Part shown: positions 1 to 6,350 of the stretch, piece after piece | Numbering within the stretch: the stretch's first letter is position 1 | Layout: the number at the start of each line of letters is the position of its first letter | Assembly: GCA_913058185.1 (NCBI GenBank) | Contig: CAJXQX010000030.1 | Location: 1-41,881 of the forward strand | Direction of reading: 5' to 3' | DNA length: 41,881 nucleotides | DNA from: an uncultured Verrucomicrobiota bacterium | GTDB lineage: Bacteria > Verrucomicrobiota > Verrucomicrobiia > Opitutales > Opitutaceae | Made by a program: the position numbers and the translations under genes | Notes under the pieces: model-generated | Databases searched by the model: none | What the model was told of the DNA's origin: nothing | Seen by the model: only the letters and a program-made list of their open reading frames with translations

Positions 1-1152
1 TTGAATTAAGAGATCTCCCGAAAGGGAAAGCGGCTCATTCGGCCAGTAATCTACCATCGACCAAACCAGTGAACCCAAAATCATAAACACGCCACTTAGC
101 GCGACGACAATCACCCCGGGGAAGAAAAGCAGCTCGACGATTACCAGCACCACCCCGAGCACAAAAAACAGCATCGGTTCACTACCAGACAAGCCGGCGA
201 CGTTGTGGCCGAGAAACACGACTAGCAGCAGCAACCCACCACCGATGCCAAATATCCCGAACCCCGGGGTCTTAAACTCAACAAAAAGACCTAACAACCC
301 TAGCCCCATCAGGATCGGTGCAATAACATTGAGAGACGCGGCCAAATCTTCCGACCACGTGGTTTCGAGCTTCGTGACTTCGTAAGCCCCGGGACCAAAA
401 CGCGCATCCAGGATGTCTTCCACCGATTCCGCGATACCGGCCGCGAGCAGCGGTTCCGCGGGATCGCCATAAGTCTGCGAAGCTTCGGTGGCGGTGAGCG
501 AAAGCAGTTCCCCCTTCTCCTTCAAGATCTCGCCCTCCACCTCTAAAACATATTCAGAGTCAATCATCGCCGAAATCACCGCTCCGCGATAGGCATGCCC
601 CTCCGAGATAGCCCGAACCCGGGCCCGCAGGTAACTGACGATCTTCTGCTTCATCGAAGCATCGATTTCACCTCCGGTCGACATCACCGGAGCCGCCGCG
701 CCGATTACCCCAGTTGGAGCAAAATAAATATCATCGGTCATGGCTGAGATGAACGCCCCAGCCGAAATCGCCTCTTTATTTACGAATGTCGCCGTCTGGC
801 CGTCGAATTTGTCCAGCGCCTCCATGATCTCGAAGGTCACTCCGAGGCTTCCGCCCGGCGTCTCCATATCGAGCACCACCAGATCGGCTTCCGCCTCGAT
901 CGCGTCCTTCAATCCTCGGCGGATGACATAGAGAATGGGTTGAGCGATTTGATCGCGCACCGGGATCACCACGACTTTGACAGGCCCTTCACGCTCCGAA
1001 TCGACTTCGCGTTCGATCGAAATTGGCGCACTCTTTTCCGACTTTTCGACGGAACGAGGTGGCACTTCCTCCAGCGCGGAGGCTACGCCCCACGACACCA
1101 GCCAGCCCGCTAAACAGGCTACAGAAAATCGAATAGGGCGGGATAACTTCAT
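1..1152 (-). CDS. NfeD-type membrane-bound serine protease (ClpP class), 3' end beyond window
   Basis: The reading frame is open from the ATG at 1152 to the window edge (384 codons, C-terminus missing). Residues 1-26 look like a signal peptide. Residues about 58-260 form a ClpP/crotonase-like protease domain: ETPGGS at 97-102 matches the oxyanion-hole glycine motif, Ser130 in AISAGA fits the catalytic serine of NfeD proteases, and Lys170 in MKQK fits the general base (established for the NfeD family as a Ser-Lys dyad). Several hydrophobic membrane segments follow (from about residue 280), rich in Gly, Leu and Val, and these continue to the edge. Family members cleave membrane proteins and usually work with a stomatin/SPFH partner; the partner, if present, would lie outside the window. 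It is divergent from the epimerase gene, with 154 bp between the two starts. Confidence 0.9.
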   Translation of the reverse strand, partial: MKLSRPIRFSVACLAGWLVSWGVASALEEVPPRSVEKSEKSAPISIEREVDSEREGPVKVVVIPVRDQIAQPILYVIRRGLKDAIEAEADLVVLDMETPGGSLGVTFEIMEALDKFDGQTATFVNKEAISAGAFISAMTDDIYFAPTGVIGAAAPVMSTGGEIDASMKQKIVSYLRARVRAISEGHAYRGAVISAMIDSEYVLEVEGEILKEKGELLSLTATEASQTYGDPAEPLLAAGIAESVEDILDARFGPGAYEVTKLETTWSEDLAASLNVIAPILMGLGLLGLFVEFKTPGFGIFGIGGGLLLLVVFLGHNVAGLSGSEPMLFFVLGVVLVIVELLFFPGVIVVALSGVFMILGSLVWSMVDYWPNEPLSLSGDLLIQ

Positions 1153-1306
1153 CGGGATGAACGCCAAACCTGCATCAACCGCCTGAACACCGCAAGCACC
1201 CGTGCCTTACATTTACGACGATTGTTTCGAATCGTTCCGGCCCTAACTGCGATTCCGGATTGAAAATTCCGTAAGGACCGCTCGCTTTAAGGCAGACCCA
1301 ATCGCC

Positions 1307-2230
1307 ATGGAAACCATCAACTATCTCGGCCAATCCATCCGTCGCTGGCAAATCGGCGGATCAACCTTCCTCGCGTGGCCCGAAGTAGGAGCTCGCCTCA
1401 TGCACTGGAACCACGCCCGCATCGACGGCTCCATCCGGGAAGTGATCCATTGGCCAGAACTCATGGAGCTCGACCAACCTCTCGCCCATGTCCGGGGCGG
1501 CAATCCCGTGCTCTTCCCTTTCAACGCCCGTTCCTACGAGGCTGGCGAAATCCATTTCTGGCGCGACCTGCAAGGGAAACGTCGGGCCATGCCTATGCAC
1601 GGCATCGCTCGCCAAGGCGCTTTCACCCTCGATCACATCGACGACAACGGTTTCCGGGCCATCTTTCAGCCGACGGAATCTGATCAGGAAATTTACCCCT
1701 ACGACTATGAGTTTCGAGTCACCTACCGATTTGAAGCCCGTAGGCTGATCTGCGAATTCGCCCTGCTGAATCGCGGAACGACGCCAATTCCTTGGTCCGC
1801 TGGCCATCATTTCTATTTCGCCGCCCCGTGGACCGAGGGCGAAACCCGCGACGATTATTTCATCAAGTTGCCGCCGGCCGATGCCGTGCGCCAAACCGCA
1901 ACCGGCGCCCTCGAGCCGGGCCCCACTCTCTCGCGCCTCGCCACCCTCTCGAATCCCGGCCTGGTGGACACAATCCACGTCGGCCTCGCCGACAATACCG
2001 TGAAATTCGGGCCAAAGGACGATTCGGAACACGTAACCGTGAGCCTGGGCACCACCGCCAAACCCGATCCCGACGCCGCATTCGTCACCTGGACCGCCAA
2101 TCCCGAGACCCCCTATTACTGCGTTGAACCCTGGATGGGACCACCAAACGCCGCCCAACACGGCCGGGGCCTACAGCTCGTGGCGGCGGGCGACACGGGA
2201 CGATTCACCGTCAGTGTGGCGATCGGCTGA
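1307..2230 (+). CDS. Aldose 1-epimerase / D-hexose-6-phosphate mutarotase family
   Basis: A 307-residue protein with the galactose-mutarotase fold. It starts at ATG with an N-terminal strand typical of the YeaD-like branch (GARLMHWN near residue 30, GGNPVLFPFNAR near 65). HHFYFAAPW near 167-175 supplies the histidine that protonates the ring oxygen, and the C-terminal VEPWMGPPNA (about 273-282) supplies the acidic residue that acts as general base in this family. It probably interconverts alpha and beta anomers of a hexose or hexose phosphate in the cytoplasm; the exact sugar cannot be read from the sequence. It stands alone, with no sugar pathway genes next to it. No clear ribosome binding site precedes the ATG. 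Confidence 0.88.
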   Translation: METINYLGQSIRRWQIGGSTFLAWPEVGARLMHWNHARIDGSIREVIHWPELMELDQPLAHVRGGNPVLFPFNARSYEAGEIHFWRDLQGKRRAMPMHGIARQGAFTLDHIDDNGFRAIFQPTESDQEIYPYDYEFRVTYRFEARRLICEFALLNRGTTPIPWSAGHHFYFAAPWTEGETRDDYFIKLPPADAVRQTATGALEPGPTLSRLATLSNPGLVDTIHVGLADNTVKFGPKDDSEHVTVSLGTTAKPDPDAAFVTWTANPETPYYCVEPWMGPPNAAQHGRGLQLVAAGDTGRFTVSVAIG

Positions 2231-2337
2231 AACAGAGTAAACCAGCCTCACCGTAAAAATGTTCGTGTCTATTCGGGACGATTCATGGTTAAAAGACCGA
2301 CCCACATCCCTGCTTGAACCAAAAACTTTCCTGACTC

Positions 2338-2883
2338 GTGAATAGTTACTCCCAGATTTTCGCTTTATTCGACGGCCTCGGCGGCCTCGAGATGTTGGTG
2401 ATTTTCGTGCTCTCGCTGATGTTATTTGGCGGAAAACGGCTCCCAGAAGTAGCCAAAGGTCTCGGCAAGTCCGTGCGCGAATTCAAACGCGCCGCCTCCG
2501 GAGTTGAGGACGAAATCCGCCGCGCCATGGATCTGGATGCCTCACCTCATCGACGCCCTCCGATCCGACGCGCCCGTTCAACGGTCTCGCATACCAATCC
2601 CGGCGCAACTCCCACTCCCGAAGCTTTACCCGCCGCTGCTGCTGCGGCGGCCGCCAGTGAGGTTTCCGAAACCGGCGAACCTCTGGATCAAGCCGAGTAC
2701 GATCATCATCACGATGAATACGACTACGATGAAGATCACCGGAATCTCGAAAGCTCGTCCGAAACTGAGCCGAAAGTAGACGAAACATTCGAAGCCGGCA
2801 CCGATGCCGAACCAGAAGATACGACTCCTCCGGAATCTCCCGATTCCCCGGATGTTCCCGACTCTCCCGAGAAAAAGGCTTAA
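2338..2883 (+). CDS. tatA: Sec-independent translocase TatA-like protein with long acidic tail
   Basis: The start is GTG. Residues 18-31 are one hydrophobic membrane segment, followed by FGGKRLPEVAKGLGK (30-44), the classic TatA hinge and amphipathic helix, and by VREFKRA. TatA forms the pore-like assemblies of the twin-arginine pathway, which moves folded proteins across the inner membrane. The usual length is 60-90 residues; this protein has 181. The extra part is an Ala run near 98-106, a stretch rich in His, Asp and Tyr (DHHHDEYDYDEDH near 121-133) and a Pro/Asp/Ser-rich end. The tail is low-complexity and probably disordered. No tatB or tatC is present nearby. An ATG at 2392 exists but would remove most of the membrane segment, so GTG at 2338 is preferred. 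Confidence 0.85.
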   Translation: MNSYSQIFALFDGLGGLEMLVIFVLSLMLFGGKRLPEVAKGLGKSVREFKRAASGVEDEIRRAMDLDASPHRRPPIRRARSTVSHTNPGATPTPEALPAAAAAAAASEVSETGEPLDQAEYDHHHDEYDYDEDHRNLESSSETEPKVDETFEAGTDAEPEDTTPPESPDSPDVPDSPEKKA

Positions 2884-2929
2884 AGCCTAGTTCATTTCAT
2901 CGGCACACCTCCCCCGATTATAGATCGCC

Positions 2930-3217
2930 ATGGAGACGTCACCGCACGAAGACGAACCGGTTGAATTCCTCATCACCGACGAACTCGATCTGCACACGTT
3001 TCGTCCGTCAGATCTCGGCGAATTGATTCCCGCCTATCTCGATGCCGCAAAAGCCAAAGGCATCAAGGAGGTTCGCATCATCCACGGGAAAGGCACCGGG
3101 ACGCTAAGGACGACGGTCCACACCTTACTCGATCGAATGCCTCAGCTCGTGGAGGGTTACCGCCTCGGCAACGAAAAGACCGGTGGCTGGGGTGCGACGT
3201 TGGTCAATCTTAAATAG
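2930..3217 (+). CDS. Smr (MutS2 C-terminal type) domain protein
   Basis: A 95-residue stand-alone Smr domain. The diagnostic motifs are LDLHTF (about residues 20-25) and HGKGTGTLR (about 52-60), which line the active site of Smr nucleases, with a C-terminal GGWGATLVNL strand. Family members nick or cut nucleic acids; stand-alone versions have been linked to mRNA cleavage and to processing of stalled ribosomes, but which applies here is unknown. The gene lies 46 bp behind tatA on the same strand and may share its transcript. Confidence 0.88.
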   Translation: METSPHEDEPVEFLITDELDLHTFRPSDLGELIPAYLDAAKAKGIKEVRIIHGKGTGTLRTTVHTLLDRMPQLVEGYRLGNEKTGGWGATLVNLK

Positions 3218-3360
3218 CGAGCCGGTCACACCCGTTTTTTATATCATGCTAAATGATTGCGATTGGTGGGTCCACAAATGAGCGTCACGTTCTTGAATTG
3301 ACCTGAAATCTAAATATTGGGAACACGCTGAGAAACGACCGCACACGTAAAACAACACCT

Positions 3361-3612
3361 ATGAACTCCAAACTATACATCGGCAATCTGTCATTCAACA
3401 CCACCGAAGATGGCATCCGCCAAGCCTTCGGCGCTCACGGTGACATCACTGACATCTACGTCGCAATGGACCGCGAAACCGGCCGCCCACGTGGCTTCGC
3501 TTTCGTGACTTTCAGCAAAGCTGAAGAAGCCCAAGCTGCTATCGAAGCCCTCAATGGTTCCGACCTCGACGGTCGCTCCCTTAAGGTCAACGAAGCCAAG
3601 CCCCGCGAATAA
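3361..3612 (+). CDS. Small RRM RNA-binding protein
   Basis: An 83-residue protein made of one RNA recognition motif. RNP2 is LYIGNL (5-10) and RNP1 is RGFAFVTF (44-51), with the aromatic residues that stack on RNA bases present in both. Short bacterial RRM proteins of this kind are often cold-induced and have glycine-rich tails; this one ends directly after the domain with KPRE, so it has no auxiliary tail. It is a single-gene unit: a 143-bp leader separates it from the Smr gene and a strong terminator follows 24 bp after the stop. High expression is an inference from the compact unit and the strong terminator. Confidence 0.9.
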   Translation: MNSKLYIGNLSFNTTEDGIRQAFGAHGDITDIYVAMDRETGRPRGFAFVTFSKAEEAQAAIEALNGSDLDGRSLKVNEAKPRE

Positions 3613-3636
3613 GCGACTCGGTTAATCACCACTTTC

Positions 3637-3666
3637 GGCGGGTCACACCAGTGACCCGCCTTTTTT
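3637..3666 (+). terminator. Rho-independent terminator of the RRM gene
   Basis: A perfect 10-bp GC-rich stem (GGCGGGTCAC at 3637-3646 with GTGACCCGCC at 3651-3660), a 4-base loop and six T residues at 3661-3666. It lies directly behind the RRM stop codon. Confidence 0.93.
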
Positions 3667-3714
3667 GTGCCCGGACGGAATTCACGATCGAGGCCAAACT
3701 CCTTGAGTTCCCTT

Positions 3715-4017
3715 TCACTGACGGACTTGATCTACAATTTCCGATCCCGCTGGACTTATCCTCGCCTCCTTCACCGCCTGTCGCGTGGTGAGGGTTGCGA
3801 CCGTCATCAACGTAACCAACGCGGCAGCAACCGACCAGTTGGCCCACTTCCATGACGTCCACGAGGTGGTGGTCGTGTAGCGACGACGGCTGCGAGACGG
3901 CGCCGGGCCAGGCTCGGAATTCAAGGATTTGGCCAAACGCTCAGCCAGTTGAGCACTGGGTAGCGTGGCTCGGAGCTGGAGCAGCTCCGCTTCGATTTCG
4001 GCAAATTCGTTATCCAT
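3715..4017 (-). CDS. Small single-pass membrane protein, probable anti-sigma factor
   Basis: A 100-residue protein whose ATG at 4017 overlaps the last codons of the sigma gene by 8 bp. The N-terminal 35 residues (MDNEFAEIEAELLQLRA) are helical and charged, followed by an Arg/Ser-rich stretch and one hydrophobic segment at about residues 64-80 (VAAALVTLMTVATLTT). Overlap with an ECF-type sigma gene plus a cytoplasmic helical head and one membrane span fits a membrane anti-sigma factor; this is inference from context, since no zinc-binding HxxxCxxC motif is present. Because the sigma gene upstream is interrupted, this gene would have to be translated without normal coupling. The reading frame ends CAG TGA. 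Confidence 0.6.
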   Translation of the reverse strand: MDNEFAEIEAELLQLRATLPSAQLAERLAKSLNSEPGPAPSRSRRRYTTTTSWTSWKWANWSVAAALVTLMTVATLTTRQAVKEARISPAGSEIVDQVRQ

Positions 4018-4522
4018 GATTTTCCACAGGGTTGAGGGCTTCGCGCAGTTTCGTGAGCGCGTATCTATAGCGGGACGCCGCCGTGTTGGCGGACAGATCA
4101 AGTTGTTCGGCGATTTGGGCGAAGGTAAGTCCGCCCCATACCTTAAGCACGACCACCTCGCGCTGTTCGGAAGGTAACTGCACCACCGCTTCTTCGAGCC
4201 GGTTGGCGCGTTCATTACCCTCGATCTTGGGATCAAACCAAGACTCCGCGTGCAGATCGACATGGGCTTGCCCACGCTTTTCGCGCCGATCTCGACTGCG
4301 CAACAGATCGAGCGCCGACCTACGAACCGAGGTAATGAGCAGCGGCAAGGGGTCGCCGCCCAGATGACGTTACTGACGCCAGAAGCGCACAAAAGCCTCC
4401 TGCACCACATCCTCGGCATCAGCCCCCGATCGGGTCCATTGTCGGGCCACCAAAAGCAACCGCGCCCCGTAGGTATCAAACCACGGGCGCCAATCAGAAG
4501 CGGATGAAGAGGAGGCGGACAT
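4010..4522 (-). pseudogene. ECF-type RNA polymerase sigma factor with in-frame TAA at codon 51
   Basis: Reading from ATG at 4522, the first 50 codons give sigma region 2 (DAEDVVQEAFVRFWRQ), then TAA at 4370-4372, then in the same frame RHLGGDPLPLLITSVR, a linker, and region 4 with LPSEQREVVVLKVWGG and a helix-turn-helix (FAQIAEQLDLSANTAASR) ending NPVENHG at 4010. Both halves are needed: region 2 for the -10 element and core binding, region 4 for the -35 element. The stop falls where homologous proteins simply continue, and CAA (Gln) would differ by one base. A TTG at 4348 could restart region 4 alone, which would not be a working sigma factor. It forms a pair with the overlapping membrane protein gene downstream. 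Decay, error or leaky readthrough cannot be separated here. Confidence 0.85.
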
Positions 4523-4614
4523 CAGAAGCAGTAGCCATAAAGCTAATGCCTAATAAGCGCCGCCGTTACCAATATTCGTCTCTCTTCCTCGTGTTTTCCT
4601 CTAAAAAAGTCAGC

Positions 4615-4641
4615 CCAAAGTAACCAATATGGTTACTTTGG
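4615..4641. promoter_or_regulatory. Perfect 11-bp inverted repeat upstream of the sigma gene
   Basis: CCAAAGTAACC (4615-4625), a 5-base AATAT centre, then GGTTACTTTGG (4631-4641). It lies 93 bp upstream of the sigma start. It could be an operator for a dimeric regulator. On the minus strand a run of six T follows after a 6-base gap, so a second, weaker terminator is an alternative. The nearby half-site at 4565 favours an operator. Confidence 0.45.
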
Positions 4642-4701
4642 AAGACAAGTGCCTTGGGGCGAATCGGTTATACTCACTTCAAAACGAGTATTGAAGGAGT
4701 A

Positions 4702-4731
4702 AATTAAAACGGCCCGGGTTACCCCGGGCCG
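4702..4731 (-). terminator. Rho-independent terminator of the small membrane protein gene
   Basis: A 9-bp stem (CGGCCCGGG at 4710-4718 with CCCGGGCCG at 4723-4731) and, reading leftwards, the T-rich tail GTTTTAATTT. It sits 35 bp beyond the stop codon of the minus-strand gene at 4766. Confidence 0.85.
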
Positions 4732-4765
4732 CATTGGAAACTAACTGAAAGTTAAAAAGAGCCGC

Positions 4766-4948
4766 TTAGAGCAGGCTCTTGCTGTTGTGATCGTAGTCTT
4801 GGAAGGCTACGAGGAGGGTCGCGATTACCGCGTAAACACTCAATCCCACCATGAAGGTGTGAGCGGTTAGGGAGACCGATGCGATGGCCCAAACTGAGGC
4901 CACTGCGAGGCCGCCGATGATGGCGAAGAGGATGTTCCCGTTGTTCAT
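4766..4948 (-). CDS. Small two-span membrane protein of unknown function
   Basis: A 60-residue protein starting at ATG 4948 (MNNGNILFAIIGG). It has two hydrophobic segments, about residues 7-26 and 31-49, and a short polar tail DYDHNSKSLL. A longer frame extends upstream to 5020, but that extension is not hydrophobic and runs into the regulatory region, so the internal ATG is preferred. AAAG 11-14 bases upstream may be a weak ribosome binding site. It is divergent from the OxyR-like gene and has its own terminator, so it may be a target of that regulator (inference). I do not recognise a family. Confidence 0.7.
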   Translation of the reverse strand: MNNGNILFAIIGGLAVASVWAIASVSLTAHTFMVGLSVYAVIATLLVAFQDYDHNSKSLL

Positions 4949-5028
4949 GTTTGTTATGCTTTCTATTTTTTGCCGCCCACTGATTTGGTCGACGGGCAGA
5001 CTATACCGCATAACTAACAATAGTTGAA

Positions 5029-5065
5029 ATATTTGATTACTATGACTTCCATAGTCTACTCCTAT
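5029..5065. promoter_or_regulatory. OxyR-type operator overlapping the start codon of the LysR-family gene
   Basis: The tetranucleotides lie at exactly the OxyR spacing: ATAT (5029-5032), CTAT (5040-5043), ATAG (5051-5054), CTAT (5062-5065), each separated by 7 bases. The published E. coli OxyR consensus is four such elements (ATAG, CTAT, ATAG, CTAT) with 7-base gaps; 15 of 16 bases agree. The centre is a perfect inverted repeat, ACTATG / CATAGT (5039-5044 and 5050-5055), which also contains a T-N11-A LysR motif. The last element covers the ATG of the regulator, so bound protein should block its own expression. Confidence 0.75.
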
Positions 5066-5984
5066 GGAATTACATCAACTCCGATACGTTCTCGCGATCG
5101 CGGACACCGGAAACTTCACCCGAGCCGCAGAAGCTTCGTTCGTATCACAACCTTCACTAAGCCAACAGGTTGCTAAACTAGAGTCTGAATTGGATCACAA
5201 ACTATTCCATCGTCTCGGTCGTCGCGCGGTGCCGACCGACGCCGGAGAGATCCTAATCGAACGAGCCCGCCGGATCCTCTTCGAGGTAGATAATGTTACC
5301 AACGAGATCCACGACGACCCCGCATTAGGGGGGCAGGTGACGGTCGGAATGATTCAAACCGTTGCTCCCTACGTTTTGCCCAAACTCATTCGACGCTGCC
5401 ATGAGGAGTATCCCCATATGAAGATCAACAGCTTCGAGGGTTTTCGAGGCGACCTGGTAGACGGAGTTCTCGAGGGACAAGTGGACTTGGCCCTCATCCC
5501 GCTTCCCTTTCACGAACCAAGAGTATCAACCGAACCCCTTTTTCGGGAACCATTGATGTTGGCGGTGGGCCGCAACCACCCCCTGGCGTCCAAGCGTCGA
5601 TTCACCGCCCAGGATCTAAAGGACGAAACCTTCATCATGCTCGGCCGGGGCAGCTCTTTGACCGCTCAAATCTACGAATACTGCGGAGAACACGATTTTG
5701 AACCCTCGATCGGACATCGCTGCGCCCAGGTTTCCACCCTCAAAGCCCTCGTTGGTCTGGGCCGAGGCATCGCAATCTTACCCAAACTCGCCCAACACCC
5801 CAATGACCACGACCACCTCGTCTACCGGCAGATAGTCGGCCGCACCCCGGAACGCGAGATCGCCATGGTCCGCCACCTTCAGCGCTATCAAAGTCAGGGC
5901 ACACGGCAGTTTCTCAAAGTATTACGGGAGGTCTTACGCGGCCATGGCGCTACGCGGGCGCCGATACCGATAAACGGCGAATGA
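5064..5984 (+). CDS. LysR-family regulator, OxyR-like
   Basis: A 306-residue LysR-type regulator. The winged helix-turn-helix is at residues 1-60 (FTRAAEASFVSQPSLSQQ), and the ligand/redox domain covers about 90-295. The best match by eye is the OxyR branch (IMLGRGSSLTAQIYEYC at 191-207). In E. coli OxyR the peroxidatic Cys199 lies nine residues before Cys208. Here the first position is Ser (197/198) and only Cys207 remains; other cysteines are Cys112 and Cys220. So it either senses by another cysteine pair or is not a peroxide switch. The gene is divergent from a small membrane protein, and an OxyR-type operator overlaps its start codon, which suggests self-repression. OxyR identity is an inference from overall pattern plus operator. 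Confidence 0.85.
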   Translation: MELHQLRYVLAIADTGNFTRAAEASFVSQPSLSQQVAKLESELDHKLFHRLGRRAVPTDAGEILIERARRILFEVDNVTNEIHDDPALGGQVTVGMIQTVAPYVLPKLIRRCHEEYPHMKINSFEGFRGDLVDGVLEGQVDLALIPLPFHEPRVSTEPLFREPLMLAVGRNHPLASKRRFTAQDLKDETFIMLGRGSSLTAQIYEYCGEHDFEPSIGHRCAQVSTLKALVGLGRGIAILPKLAQHPNDHDHLVYRQIVGRTPEREIAMVRHLQRYQSQGTRQFLKVLREVLRGHGATRAPIPINGE

Positions 5985-6029
5985 TTCCGTTTGCCGATCG
6001 CACGAACAGGGACTTATATTTCCACCACT

Positions 6030-6350
6030 ATGATCGACTTGCTGAAGAAAACTCTCCTCGCGGGCGTAGGCGCCGCAGTCATCACCAAGGATAAGATCGA
6101 GGGTGCCCTCGACGACTTTGTGCGCCAAGGTAAGGTCAACTCCTCCGACGCCCGAATCATAGCCGAAAAGATTGCGGAGCAAGGTCGCCGAGAATTCGAC
6201 GAACTCGCCGGAGACCTAAACGAGAGCATTTCCAGTTTACTCGATCGCAAAACCTCTGAGAACAACGACCGCATTGCCGCGTTAGAAGAACGCGTGCGCG
6301 CGCTCGAAGCGGCACTCGCCGAACCGCCGACCCGAAACGGCGAGCCGTGA
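6030..6350 (+). CDS. Phasin-like / PHA-granule type helical protein
   Basis: A 106-residue, almost wholly helical protein starting at ATG 6030 (MIDLLKKTLLAGVGAAVITKD). A short hydrophobic N-terminus is followed by an amphipathic region with many charged residues and a C-terminal coiled coil (NDRIAALEERVRALEAALAE, about 77-96). This pattern resembles the poly(hydroxyalkanoate) granule-associated protein family, which also occurs in bacteria without PHA; no PHA synthase is in the window. Its stop codon overlaps the GTG start of the UbiB-like gene (GTGA), so the two are translationally coupled. A frame open further upstream to 5991 adds no conserved-looking sequence. Confidence 0.72.
   Translation: MIDLLKKTLLAGVGAAVITKDKIEGALDDFVRQGKVNSSDARIIAEKIAEQGRREFDELAGDLNESISSLLDRKTSENNDRIAALEERVRALEAALAEPPTRNGEP

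Larger units (their letters stand above)
4523..4765. other. Intergenic region upstream of the sigma gene with inverted repeat and terminator
   Basis: No coding region is supported. The region holds a perfect inverted repeat at 4615-4641, a separate partial copy of its half-site (GTTACCAATAT at 4565-4575), and the terminator of the small membrane protein gene. The promoter of the sigma gene must lie here. Confidence 0.7.

Noticed and set aside
1361-2161. Long minus-strand open frame opposite the epimerase gene
   Set aside because: Gly/Val-rich shadow sequence with no family pattern; the plus-strand frame carries all mutarotase motifs.
3715-4479. One 254-residue minus-strand protein covering both sigma and anti-sigma regions
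   Set aside because: Only its last 100 residues (from 4017) make sense; the first part is the sigma gene read in the wrong frame.
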